A stretch of 49,331 nucleotides of DNA from Xylophilus ampelinus (GCF_901875635.1 NZ_CABFMN010000107.1:1-49331); one strand, 5' to 3'. Counted from the stretch's first letter, positions 26,686 through 37,421 are shown. The notes: generated by a model from the sequence alone, not told the origin. Program-made: numbers and translations.

Positions 26686-27531
26686 ATGCCCATCCCGTCC
26701 GCCATTTCCCGTGAGCCGCGCCCCGCCCCGGGGCTGCTCGCCATCACGGTGCGCGCGGCCGGAGCGCTCGGCGTCGTCGCGCTGGCGGTCGGCGGATTGA
26801 TCACGCTCGATGCGCAGGCGCAGGCTCAGCCGCCGGCGGTCGCCGCACCTGCCGCCGTCCATGGGGCTGCCAGCACGACGAAGTCGACCGCTCCCAGCCC
26901 CAAATCGCGCCCCGCGCCTGCCAAGCCGCTGTGGACGGACCTCACGGCCGCGCAGCAAGCTGCCCTGCGGCCGCTTGCCCAGCACTGGAACGGACTGAGC
27001 GAAGCGCACAAGCGCAAATGGCTGGTGCTTTCGCGCAACTACGACAAGCTCGGCGCCAACGAGCAGGCCACGCTGCACGGCCGCATGGGCGAATGGGCCG
27101 GACTCAGTGCGCGTGACCGGGCCCAGGCGCGCCTCAATTTCGCCGAGGTGAAGCGGCTTGCGCCCGCCGACGAGCGCAAGGCCAAGTGGGAGGCCTACCA
27201 GGCCCTCAGCGAGGAAGAGCGCCGCAAGCTTGCCGCCAGTGCTGCGGCGGTGCCGACCACGGCAGCGCTGCCCCTGCGCCCGGTGCCGGAGCGCAAGCTG
27301 GCCCCCATTCCCGACAGTGCCCTCGGCCAGGGCCACGGCGGCCCGCGCATCCAGCTCGCGCCGCCCCGTACCGAGGCGCCGCTGCTGGCGCCCGTGCCGC
27401 CCTCGGCCGAGGCCATGTACCCGCAGCCCGCAGCGACACCCGCAGCCGCAGCCGCAGCCGCCGCTCCAGCCCCTGCGCCCGCCATCGCGGCCCCGACCGC
27501 GGCGTCCGACCCCGCGCCTGCGGCTCAGTGA
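26686..27531 (+). CDS. DUF3106 domain protein, secreted or membrane-anchored
   Basis: This 281-residue protein has an N-terminal hydrophobic signal or anchor segment (about 17-45), a Pro/Ala linker, then a DUF3106 core at about 83-185. The core carries the repeated pattern W-x-L-T/S-x2-Q/E: PLWTDLTAAQQAAL, HWNGLSEAHKRKW, EWAGLSARDRAQA and KWEAYQALSEEERRK. The C-terminal 90 residues are Pro/Ala-rich. The helical repeats recall heavy-metal-sensor or Spy/CpxP-like periplasmic proteins, an analogy only. With the upstream sigma and DUF3619 genes it probably forms an envelope-stress module. Confidence 0.8.
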   Translation: MPIPSAISREPRPAPGLLAITVRAAGALGVVALAVGGLITLDAQAQAQPPAVAAPAAVHGAASTTKSTAPSPKSRPAPAKPLWTDLTAAQQAALRPLAQHWNGLSEAHKRKWLVLSRNYDKLGANEQATLHGRMGEWAGLSARDRAQARLNFAEVKRLAPADERKAKWEAYQALSEEERRKLAASAAAVPTTAALPLRPVPERKLAPIPDSALGQGHGGPRIQLAPPRTEAPLLAPVPPSAEAMYPQPAATPAAAAAAAAPAPAPAIAAPTAASDPAPAAQ

Positions 27532-27557
27532 GCATTCCGGTACGGGACAATGCGGGC

Positions 27558-28133
27558 ATGCCCCCGCAGTCGACCTCGCCCCTGTCTTCCATGCCAAATA
27601 CGGCTGCAGCGCCCGCCGACAGGGCGCAGGCCGCTCCTGAATTGATAGCGCCCGGCCTCTGGCGCCGCATGGCCTGCTGGCTCTACGAAGGCATGCTGAT
27701 GTTCGCCGTGGTGTTCGTGGCCGGCTGGCTGTTCAGCACGCTGGGCCAGATGCGCGACGCCATGGACGCGCGCCGCCACCTGCTGCAGGCCTTCCTGTTC
27801 GTGGTGTTCGGCATCTACTTCACTTGGTTCTGGTCGCGCGGCCAGACGCTCGCCATGAAGACCTGGGGCCTGCGCGTGGTCGACCGCCACGGCGCGCCGG
27901 TCACTCAACTGCGCGCACTCGGCCGCTACCTGCTCAGCTGGATCTGGTTCCTGCCGCCGCTGGCCGCGCTGTCGGTGCTGCCTTTCAAGGTCTCGGGCGG
28001 CGAATCGGTGGTCCTGATCGCCGGCTGGGTCATCGTCTGGGCGCTGCTGGCCCGCTTCCACCCGCAACGCCAGTTCTGGCACGACGCCTGGGCCGGCACG
28101 CGCCTCATTGCGTCCAAGCCCCTGAGCCGATGA
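27558..28133 (+). CDS. RDD family membrane protein
   Basis: This 191-residue inner-membrane protein of unknown role has the RDD signature: the Arg of LWRRMACWLYEG, three hydrophobic helices, and the Asp-containing end FWHDAWAGTRLI. Its variable N-terminus (PNTAAAPADRAQAAPELIAP) is encoded by a dispersed repeat copy in antisense orientation. The start may be the ATG at 27558 or 27591. The stop overlaps dgkA (ATGA), so the two are translationally coupled. Confidence 0.86.
   Translation: MPPQSTSPLSSMPNTAAAPADRAQAAPELIAPGLWRRMACWLYEGMLMFAVVFVAGWLFSTLGQMRDAMDARRHLLQAFLFVVFGIYFTWFWSRGQTLAMKTWGLRVVDRHGAPVTQLRALGRYLLSWIWFLPPLAALSVLPFKVSGGESVVLIAGWVIVWALLARFHPQRQFWHDAWAGTRLIASKPLSR
27593..27649 (-). 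repeat. Dispersed 57-nt two-hairpin repeat, copy D (N-terminal codons of the RDD gene)
   Basis: Minus-strand order: GCTATCAATTCAGGAGC (one arm degenerate), GCGCCC/GGCGGGCGC second stem, tail GCAGCCGTATTTG. It is antisense to the gene and encodes about 19 residues immediately after the second possible start codon. Confidence 0.82.
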
Positions 28134-28537
28134 GCACCCCCCCCACCGATCCTGCCCTCGTCAACCCGCAGAAGGCGCGCAAGGGCCTGAACCGTCTCTG
28201 GCATGCCGCGGGCTATTCGATCAACGGCCTGCGCGCCGGCTGGGGCGAGGCCGCCTTCCGCATGGAAGCGACGATGGCCGTCGTGATGGTGCCGCTGGCC
28301 TTCTGGCTCGGACGCAGTTGGATCGAGGTCGCCCTGCTGGCGGGCAGCGTGGTGATCGTGATGGTCGTCGAACTGCTCAACACCGCCGTCGAGGCGGCCA
28401 TCGACCGCATCGGCCCCGAATGGCACGACCTGTCCAAGCGCGCCAAGGACATGGGCAGCGCGGCCGTGCTCCTGGCGAGCCTGCTGGCCGGCGGCATTTG
28501 GCTGGCCGCGTTGTGGCAGCGCTTCTTCGTCGCTTGA
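28130..28537 (+). CDS. dgkA: Diacylglycerol kinase (prokaryotic DgkA)
   Basis: This 135-residue trimeric inner-membrane kinase recycles diacylglycerol to phosphatidate. The catalytic signature ELLNTAVEAAIDRIG followed by HDLSKRAKDMGSAAV is intact, with three transmembrane helices. The start overlaps the RDD stop. It is part of the plus-strand unit that continues to the LOG gene 30 bases downstream. Confidence 0.95.
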   Translation: MSTPPTDPALVNPQKARKGLNRLWHAAGYSINGLRAGWGEAAFRMEATMAVVMVPLAFWLGRSWIEVALLAGSVVIVMVVELLNTAVEAAIDRIGPEWHDLSKRAKDMGSAAVLLASLLAGGIWLAALWQRFFVA

Positions 28538-28567
28538 CGGTCACGGCCGAGCAGCATCCTTCTTCGC

Positions 28568-29167
28568 ATGACGACTCCCTCTCCCTCTTTTTCCCTTTGC
28601 GTCTACTGCGGCTCGCGCCCCGGCGAAGGCGACGTGTACCTCGATGCCGCCAAGACGGTCGGCCAGTGGATCGGCCAGCAGGGCGGCCAGTTGGTCTACG
28701 GCGGCGGCCGCACCGGCCTCATGGGCACGGTGGCGGAGGCCACGCGCCTGGCCGGTGGCCGTGTGGTCGGCATCATCCCCAAGGCACTGGTCGACAAGGA
28801 GCTGGCCAACACCCTGTGCGATGAGCTGCACGTGGTCGACACCATGCACGAGCGCAAGGCCATGATGGGCGCGCGTGCCGACGCCTTCGTGGCGCTGGCC
28901 GGCGGCATCGGCACCTTCGAGGAACTGTTCGAGATCTGGACCTGGCGCCAGCTGGGCTACCACGACAAGCCCACCGGCATCCTCAACACAGCCGGGTACT
29001 ACGACGGCCTGCTGCACTTCCTCGGCCACAGCGTGCGCGAGGGTTTCATGGGCGACTGGCAGATGAACCTGGTGCGCACCGGCACCGAGCCGGTCGGCCT
29101 GCTGCAGGCCCTGCGCGACGAGGCGACGCGCCATCCGGGCGACGACCGCCTGGCGCAGGTCGTGTGA
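28568..29167 (+). CDS. LOG family protein (cytokinin riboside 5'-monophosphate phosphoribohydrolase type)
   Basis: This 199-residue Rossmann-like protein has the nucleotide-binding start LCVYCGSRPGEG, GGGRTGLMGTVAEA, and the catalytic block MHERKAMM followed by GGIGTFEELFEIWTW. The usual PGGxGTxxE motif reads AGGIGTFEE, with Ala for the first Pro. Family enzymes cleave AMP or cytokinin nucleotides to base and ribose phosphate. The physiological substrate here is not certain. Confidence 0.92.
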   Translation: MTTPSPSFSLCVYCGSRPGEGDVYLDAAKTVGQWIGQQGGQLVYGGGRTGLMGTVAEATRLAGGRVVGIIPKALVDKELANTLCDELHVVDTMHERKAMMGARADAFVALAGGIGTFEELFEIWTWRQLGYHDKPTGILNTAGYYDGLLHFLGHSVREGFMGDWQMNLVRTGTEPVGLLQALRDEATRHPGDDRLAQVV

Positions 29168-29211
29168 GGGCGCGCTGAATCCGACCGCTCAGGGCCGACG
29201 CGCGCCGCGCG

Positions 29212-29640
<429 letters not shown>

Positions 29641-29711
29641 CTATCGCGCCACGGCAGTCGCATGACCGCCGCCGCACGCGGGGACGGCGCCGCTGGTACG
29701 CTCGGCGGCTC

Positions 29712-30668
29712 ATGCGATCCCCATCCCCGGCCGCCCACCAGCCCCCCCTGCTGGCGCTCTACCGCTGGTTGAACGGCCAGGCCTGGCTGCTGCTGGTCTT
29801 CACCACCCTGATCTGGGGCTGCAACGCGGTCGCGGCGCGGCTGGCGGTGGGCGAGATCTCGCCCATGATGCTGACCACGGCGCGGTGGTCGATCTGCTGC
29901 GTGGCGCTGTTCTTCTCGGCGCGCCGCCAGGTCGCCGCCCACTGGCGCACCTTGCTCCCGCACTGGCGCTACCTCGCCGTCATGGGCACGGCGGGCTTCA
30001 CGGCCTTCAACGCGCTCTTCTACGCCGCCGCGCACCACACCACGGCCATCAACATCGCGATCATCCAGGGCACGATCCCCGTGCTGGTGCTGTTGGGCGG
30101 CGTGCTGTTCCTGCGCCTGCGCGTGACGCCGCTCCAGATGCTGGGCGTGGCCGTCACGCTGGCGGGCATCGTCGTCGTCGCCTCGCGCGGGCAGCTGGCG
30201 GTGCTCACCGGGCTGGCGTTCAACGAGGGCGATGTGTGGATGGTGATCGCGTCGGCGCTCTATGCGGGCTACATGCTGGGACTGCGCCGCCGCCCCGCGG
30301 TGCCGCCGATCGTCTTCTTCGCCGCGGTGGCGGCCGTGGCGGCCCTTACTTCGCTGCCGCTGCTGGCCGCCGAAATCGCGACCGGCCATTTCGTCGTGCC
30401 CACGCCCAAGGGGTGGCTGCTGATGCTCTTCGTCGGGCTGCTGCCTTCGTTCGTCTCGCAGATCACCTTCATCCAGGCGGTGTCGCTGATCGGTCCGGCG
30501 CGCGCGGGGGTGTTCGTCAACCTCACGCCGGTGTTCGGACCGCTGCTCGCGGTGCTGATCCTCGGCGAGCCGCTGGCCCTCTTCCACGCCGTCGCCCTGG
30601 CGCTGGTGCTCGGCGGCATCTGGATCGCCGAACAGCTGGGCGGGCCGAAGACGGCGAGGACCTCATGA
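29712..30668 (+). CDS. EamA/DMT superfamily transporter
   Basis: This 318-residue integral membrane protein of the drug/metabolite transporter superfamily has two tandem EamA repeats of about five helices each. The first starts at FTTLIWGCNAVAARLAVGEI, the second near GDVWMVIASALYAGYMLGLR. It is probably an exporter with unknown substrate. Its stop overlaps the next gene (ATGA), so the two are translationally coupled. It is divergent from glnB. Confidence 0.9.
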   Translation: MRSPSPAAHQPPLLALYRWLNGQAWLLLVFTTLIWGCNAVAARLAVGEISPMMLTTARWSICCVALFFSARRQVAAHWRTLLPHWRYLAVMGTAGFTAFNALFYAAAHHTTAINIAIIQGTIPVLVLLGGVLFLRLRVTPLQMLGVAVTLAGIVVVASRGQLAVLTGLAFNEGDVWMVIASALYAGYMLGLRRRPAVPPIVFFAAVAAVAALTSLPLLAAEIATGHFVVPTPKGWLLMLFVGLLPSFVSQITFIQAVSLIGPARAGVFVNLTPVFGPLLAVLILGEPLALFHAVALALVLGGIWIAEQLGGPKTARTS

Positions 30669-31876
30669 GCCGCGAGCCCGTGCTGCGGGTCCACACCGAC
30701 CCGTCGGAGATCGACGCCGCCGCCTGGGACGCGCTGCTCGACGCCCAGCCCGAGCCCAGCCCCTTCATGCGCCACGCCTACCTGGCGGCCCTGCACGCCA
30801 GCGGCAGCGCCACACCCGAGACCGGCTGGGCACCGGCCTTCGCCACGCTGTGGCGCGGCAAGACGCTGAAGGCGGCCTGCCCGCTCTACGCCAAGGACCA
30901 CTCCTACGGCGAATACGTCTTCGACTGGGCCTGGGCCAATGCCTACGAGCAGCATGGCCTGACCTACTACCCCAAGGCCGTGTGCGCCGTGCCCTTCACG
31001 CCTGTGCCCGGGGCGCGGCTGCTGGCGGTCGACGCCGACCATCGGTCGCTGCTGGTGCAGGGCCTGGTGCAATGGTGCAAGCAGATGGAGCTGTCGTCGC
31101 TGCACCTGCTTTTCGGCGCCGAAGAAGACATCGCCGCCTGCGAGTCCGCCGGCCTCATGCTGCGCCACACGGTCCAGTTCCACTGGAAGAACGAGTCACC
31201 TGGCGATTCGTCCGCGACCTATCCGGACTTCGATGCCTTCCTCACCAGCCTGTCCCAGGACAAGCGCAAGAAGATCCGCCAGGAGCGCCGCAAGGTGCGC
31301 GACGCGGGCGTGAGCTTCCGCTGGGCACGCGGGGCCGACATCACCGAGGCGGACTGGGACTTCTTCTACCGCTGCTACGCCCGCACCTACCGCGAACACG
31401 GCAACCCGCCCTACCTCACGCGCGACTTCTTCCGCCGTCAGGCGCAGACCATGCCCGAGGCGTGGCTGCTATTCACCGCCGAACGCGAAGGCAAGCCGAT
31501 CGCTACAAGTTTGATAGCGCTTCGCGCAGATGGGGCGGGCGCTGCAGGCCGATTTGACCTCGAAGATGAGTCGGTGGCCTATGGCCGCTACTGGGGCGCG
31601 CTGGAGCGCGTGGACTGCCTGCACTTCGAGGCCTGCTACTACCAGCCCATCGAATGGTGCATCGCGCACGGCGTGGCGCGCTTCGAGGGCGGCGCCCAGG
31701 GAGAGCACAAGATGGCCCGCGCCCTGATGCCGGTCAAGACGACCAGCGCCCACTGGCTGGCGCACCCGTCCTTCGCCGATGCGGTGGAGCGCTTCCTCGA
31801 ACGCGAAGGCGCAGGCATCGAGAACTACATGGAGCACCTGGAGGCGCGCAGCCCCTTCCGCGCGCCGACGACCTGA
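30665..31876 (+). CDS. FemAB/DUF482-like GNAT protein
   Basis: This 403-residue protein resembles the family annotated as peptidoglycan biosynthesis or GNAT (PF04339-like). Supporting blocks are YEQHGLTYYPKAV, LSSLHLLFGAEED, LSQDKRKKIRQERRKV and EACYYQPIEWCI with EGGAQGEHKMARAL. FemAB-type enzymes add amino acids to acceptors using aminoacyl-tRNA, but the real reaction here is unknown. Residues 280-298 (ATSLIALRADGAGAAGRFD) come from an in-frame dispersed repeat. The family is otherwise contiguous across this point as I remember it (KPIA-S-LIA then VAYGRYWG). Translationally coupled to the EamA gene. Confidence 0.85.
   Translation: MSREPVLRVHTDPSEIDAAAWDALLDAQPEPSPFMRHAYLAALHASGSATPETGWAPAFATLWRGKTLKAACPLYAKDHSYGEYVFDWAWANAYEQHGLTYYPKAVCAVPFTPVPGARLLAVDADHRSLLVQGLVQWCKQMELSSLHLLFGAEEDIAACESAGLMLRHTVQFHWKNESPGDSSATYPDFDAFLTSLSQDKRKKIRQERRKVRDAGVSFRWARGADITEADWDFFYRCYARTYREHGNPPYLTRDFFRRQAQTMPEAWLLFTAEREGKPIATSLIALRADGAGAAGRFDLEDESVAYGRYWGALERVDCLHFEACYYQPIEWCIAHGVARFEGGAQGEHKMARALMPVKTTSAHWLAHPSFADAVERFLEREGAGIENYMEHLEARSPFRAPTT
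31502..31558 (+). repeat. Dispersed 57-nt two-hairpin repeat, copy E (inside the DUF482 gene)
   Basis: It has the palindrome GCTACAAGTTTGATAGC, GCGC and GGCGGGCGC second-stem parts, and the tail GCAGGCCGATTTGAC. It lies in sense orientation in the host gene, beginning exactly on a codon (Ala280) and adding 19 residues without a stop. Confidence 0.87.
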
Positions 31877-32052
31877 GAGCCGCGCCCACAGCGGAGCGCG
31901 GACGCACCATCGTCCTGCTGCCGCCGGCCCTGGCGGAGCCGATGCGTGTGCTGCTGTCGGTGGTCGGCGCGGTGGCGCTGAATGCCGTCCTCGCCGTCAA
32001 TCACCGGCCGCGGCGCTCACTCGGCTTCTAAGCAGGCTGGCCCGAATGCGAA

Positions 32053-32084
32053 AGCGCCCGCATCGTTCGCACGCTGCGGGCGCT
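32053..32084. terminator. Stem-loop between convergent DUF482 and ppa genes
   Basis: A perfect 10-bp stem, AGCGCCCGCA / TGCGGGCGCT with a 12-nt loop, is followed on the plus strand by CTCATTT. It lies in the 264-base gap where two genes converge, so a terminator role is plausible although the T-tract is short. Repeat copy F starts inside its 3' arm. Confidence 0.5.
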
Positions 32085-32138
32085 CTCATTTCGATAGCTG
32101 CTCGCGCCCGTCCGGCGGGCGCTGGAGCCGGATTCGGC
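32082..32138 (+). repeat. Dispersed 57-nt two-hairpin repeat, copy F (3' of ppa)
   Basis: It has GCTCTCATTTCGATAGC (left arm changed), a strong second stem GCGCCCG-tccg-GCGGGCGC, and the tail GGAGCCGGATTCGGC. It ends two bases before the ppa stop codon, so it forms the immediate 3' untranslated end of ppa. Confidence 0.85.
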
Positions 32139-32140
32139 TC

Positions 32141-32671
32141 TTAATTCTTGTTGTACGCCGCGATGCCGTCGGCGATTTCCTTGTGGGCGGCGTCCACGCC
32201 GTCCCAGCCCAGCACCTTGACCCACTTGCCGGCTTCCAGGTCCTTGTAGTGCTCGAAGAAGTGGCTGATGGCCTTCAGGCGCATCGGGTTCACGTCGTCG
32301 ACCTTCTTCCAGTGGCTGTAGATGGGCAGGATCTTGTCGGTCGGCACGGCCAGCACCTTGCCGTCGACACCGGCTTCGTCTTCCATCTTCAGGATGCCCA
32401 GTGCGCGGCAGGTCACGACCACGCCGGGATGCAGCGGGTACGGCGTGACGACCAGTACGTCGACCGGGTCGCCGTCGCCCGACAGGGTCTGCGGCACGTA
32501 GCCGTAGTTGGTCGGGTAGTACATGGCCGTGGTCATGAAGCGGTCGACGAAGATCGCGCCGGATTCCTTGTCCACCTCGTACTTGATCGGGTCCGAGTTC
32601 ATCGGGATCTCGATCACGACGTTGAACTCTTCGGGGGCTTTCTTGCCAGGGGAGACTTTGTCGAAGGACAT
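32141..32671 (-). CDS. ppa: Inorganic pyrophosphatase, soluble (family I)
   Basis: This 176-residue cytosolic enzyme hydrolyses PPi to phosphate. The signature [10 protein letters not shown] is present with [18 protein letters not shown] and the conserved [11 protein letters not shown], all metal- and PPi-binding segments. Length matches bacterial family I enzymes. It is divergent from the membrane pyrophosphatase gene, with 272 bases between the two starts, so soluble and membrane PPi-consuming enzymes share one regulatory region. Confidence 0.97.
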   Translation of the reverse strand: MSFDKVSPGKKAPEEFNVVIEIPMNSDPIKYEVDKESGAIFVDRFMTTAMYYPTNYGYVPQTLSGDGDPVDVLVVTPYPLHPGVVVTCRALGILKMEDEAGVDGKVLAVPTDKILPIYSHWKKVDDVNPMRLKAISHFFEHYKDLEAGKWVKVLGWDGVDAAHKEIADGIAAYNKN

Positions 32672-32943
32672 GTGTTGTCTTTGGTTGGAATGAGCGGGCT
32701 GCCCCGGATCGGGACAAACCCGGAGTTTAGCGAGCGCGTCACGCAGCCATCACACGGCGCGTGACTTTTGCCTGTAAATTGACCCCGTTGGCCAATCGGC
32801 CTTTCTCCCCCAGGGCCTTCGCGGCGGGGCGGGCGAAAGTCATCGAGGAAGCAACGCGACGGCAGCACCGGCCTTCTCGCGTTGCAGACCTGCAGCGTTG
32901 GCCCGTGCTGGCGTCTCCGTCACTTCAAACTGGAGACCGATGC

Positions 32944-35397
<2,454 letters not shown>

Positions 35398-35572
35398 CTT
35401 CGGGCACGCGGCGCGGCATCTACCTGCGGCTGCGGAGGAGCCATGGTGCTTGCGCGCGGGATCGAAGGGTTTGGGGTTCGGCAGGCCCCCTTTCGCTGCA
35501 GCCTCAGGCGCTCATGCAGCGACCGTTGGCGGGCGGGCAGGGCCAAGACGCGCGCTAGAATCCGCGGCTGCT

Positions 35573-35646
35573 GCGGGTGTAGTTCAATGGCAGAACGGCA
35601 GCTTCCCAAGCTTCATACGAGGGTTCGATTCCCTTCACCCGCTCCA
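35573..35646 (+). tRNA. tRNA-Gly (anticodon CCC)
   Basis: It has 74 bases with encoded CCA. The acceptor stem is GCGGGTG/CACCCGC, the D-arm GTTC/GAAC, the anticodon loop TTCCCAA, and the T-arm GAGGG-TTCGATT-CCCTT-like with the TTCGA core. It matches the layout of E. coli tRNA-Gly(CCC). The anticodon stem GCAGC/GCTTC has one C-T mismatch at pair 28-42. A TAGAAT at 35556-35561 may be the -10 element. No integrase or duplicated tRNA end is seen nearby. Confidence 0.95.
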
Positions 35647-36368
35647 GTAGCCATCCCGTTCCGGCGGGGCCGCGCTCAGCAAACTTCTCGCGCTTCTTCG
35701 AAGCCGCCTACCTCGGCGGAGAACCCGTGCATTGATATGCCCAGCGCGCAACTGCCCCAAAACTCTCTGGCTACGCGGGTTCGTTCGGTGAGCCTCGCAA
35801 GTGACGCGACTTGCCGCAGCAGATCGGCCAGCATCGCGGCCTGCGCCCAGGCACCATCCACTTCGCGCTGATGCGCCTGCACCGGCGGTTCGGCCAAGCC
35901 TCCAGACCGGGCGTGCAGCCGCACACCGTGCGCTCGCACGCATAGCCCGCGTGACACACATCCACGCAGCCGAATCAGCAGCCGAACGCCTCCGCGGCGG
36001 CTGACAGGCGTTCGGCGAACACGGGACGCTGTGTTCGACACGGCAGTGAATCGCCGAGCAATCGCCTGAGCGCGACCGTGCAAGTCGCGCTCAACGAGCG
36101 GCATTCACCCAAGTCCATGGCAACCGAGGTTCAAAATGACATCAAGTTACAAAATTTGCATTTTTAGCCATCAGCACATCGTAGGATTAGCACTAAAAGC
36201 TTAGTGAGGCCTGACCAGTGAGGTTGATCGGTGCGGTCGGCGGGCGTTGGGATGCATCCACAAAAAGGTCGATAAATCTTTTGCAGTGCAGCAAAAACAA
36301 CACCAAAACGCTAAATCTGTGAAACAATGAATACAAAAGTTTTACTTTATTGACTAGGAAGTGATGGC
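35647..36368. other. Gene-poor region between tRNA-Gly and the glycan cluster
   Basis: In this 722-base stretch I could support no gene. The left two thirds are GC-rich with only shadow-like frames. A minus-strand frame at 35676-36104 has a helical-looking part but no recognisable family, and may be a remnant. Three perfect stem-loops sit at 35981-36092. The right 250 bases are conspicuously AT-rich and should hold the promoter of the epimerase gene; AGGA lies about eight bases before its ATG. Confidence 0.6.
35981..36092. other. Three consecutive perfect stem-loops
   Basis: GCCGAACGCCT/AGGCGTTCGGC (35981-36016, 11 bp, 14-nt loop), CGAACAC/GTGTTCG (36015-36036, 7 bp) and GAGCGCGAC/GTCGCGCTC (36068-36092, 9 bp, 7-nt loop). 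The first arm, extended to CAGCCGAACGC, repeats the terminal 11 bp of the ilvB-ilvH element. There are no T-tracts, so these are not simple terminators. Confidence 0.6.
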
Positions 36369-37421
36369 ATGCGCATATTGATCACAGGCAACATGGGGTA
36401 CGTGGGCTCGGTGGTGTCTCGGTATCTACGCCGCGCACGCCCGGAAGCCGTTCTGCACGGCTTCGATAACGCTTACTTCGCCCACGGCCTGACGGGCACC
36501 GCGGTGGTGCCCGAGCGCTTTCTCGATCAGCAGCTCCATGGCGATGTCCGGGCATTGACCCCGGATCTGCTGAAGGGGTACGACGCCGTCGTGCAGCTGG
36601 CGGCGATCTCGAACGACCCCATGGGTGACCGCTTCGAGGCCCCCACGATGGCCATCAACCAGGCGTCGAGCGTGTCCATCGCGCGCATGGCAGCAGAGGC
36701 CGGCGTGCGCAATTACGTGTTCGCGTCGAGCTGCAGCGTGTACGGCGTCGCTTCAGGTGGTCCACGCAAGGAAGACGACCCTCTCAATCCCATGACCGCC
36801 TACGCCCGCTCGAAGATCGGCGCGGAGGCTGAGCTCAAGGCGATGGACACTGCAATGACCATCACCTGCCTGCGCTTTGCGACGGCATGCGGCATGTCGG
36901 ACCGCCTGCGCCTGGACCTGGTGCTGAACGACTTCGTCGCCTGTGCCCTGAGCCAGGGCGAGATCACCGTGCTGTCGGACGGCACGCCGTGGCGGCCCCT
37001 GATCGACGTCGCCGACATGGCCAGGGCCATCGACTGGGCCATCGCGCGCCCTGCCGATGCCGGCGGCCGTTACCTCGCGGTCAACGCGGGTTCGAACGAG
37101 CGCAACTACCAGGTCCGCGACCTCGCCCATGCCGTCGCGCAGGCCGTGCCCGGAACACGCGTGTCGATCAACCTCGAAGCGCCCGCGGACAGCCGCTCCT
37201 ATCAGGTGGACTTCGGCCTCTATCGCGAACTGGCGTCGGACCACCAGCCTGTGGTCACCTTGCAGCAGTCGATCACGAACCTCATCGACGGCCTGCGCCG
37301 GATGGGCTTCGACGACGCGCGGTTCCGCAGCTCGCAGCTGATCCGGCTGAACGTCCTGCAGGGCCACGTCGACGCCGGGCGCCTCAACAAGGCCTTCGAG
37401 TGGCAGTCAGCCATGGCCTGA
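36369..37421 (+). CDS. NAD-dependent epimerase/dehydratase (extended SDR)
   Basis: This 350-residue nucleotide-sugar-modifying enzyme has the NAD-binding start ILITGNMGYVGS, the catalytic SSCSVYG near residue 121 and YARSK near 142-146. The segment SSCS stands where 4,6-dehydratases carry TDE, so an epimerase or reductase is more likely than a dehydratase. It heads the glycan cluster behind an AT-rich leader; the next gene is CDP-glucose synthase, which suggests a CDP-sugar substrate. Substrate and product are not deducible. Confidence 0.88.
   Translation: MRILITGNMGYVGSVVSRYLRRARPEAVLHGFDNAYFAHGLTGTAVVPERFLDQQLHGDVRALTPDLLKGYDAVVQLAAISNDPMGDRFEAPTMAINQASSVSIARMAAEAGVRNYVFASSCSVYGVASGGPRKEDDPLNPMTAYARSKIGAEAELKAMDTAMTITCLRFATACGMSDRLRLDLVLNDFVACALSQGEITVLSDGTPWRPLIDVADMARAIDWAIARPADAGGRYLAVNAGSNERNYQVRDLAHAVAQAVPGTRVSINLEAPADSRSYQVDFGLYRELASDHQPVVTLQQSITNLIDGLRRMGFDDARFRSSQLIRLNVLQGHVDAGRLNKAFEWQSAMA

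Noticed and set aside
27430..27530. Ala/Pro codon repeat (gccgcagccgcagcc) considered as a tandem repeat locus
   Set aside because: It encodes the Pro/Ala-rich tail of the DUF3106 protein and is imperfect; ordinary low-complexity linker.
31942..32031. 29-codon hydrophobic ORF between the DUF482 gene and ppa
   Set aside because: It starts MRVLLSVVGAVALNAVLAVN, but the GGAG is too close to the ATG and no conservation can be judged. It was not strong enough to annotate.
35443..35871. 142-codon ORF running across tRNA-Gly
   Set aside because: It reads through the tRNA gene and encodes the typical artefact peptide of a tRNA read as protein.
35676..36104. Minus-strand ORF in the gene-poor region
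   Set aside because: There is no recognisable family, it overlaps the stem-loops, and only a short stretch looks protein-like. At most it is a remnant, so it was not listed as a gene.
35573..36368. Genomic island attachment site at tRNA-Gly
   Set aside because: No integrase and no second copy of the tRNA 3' end were found in the window, so there is no support for an att pair here.
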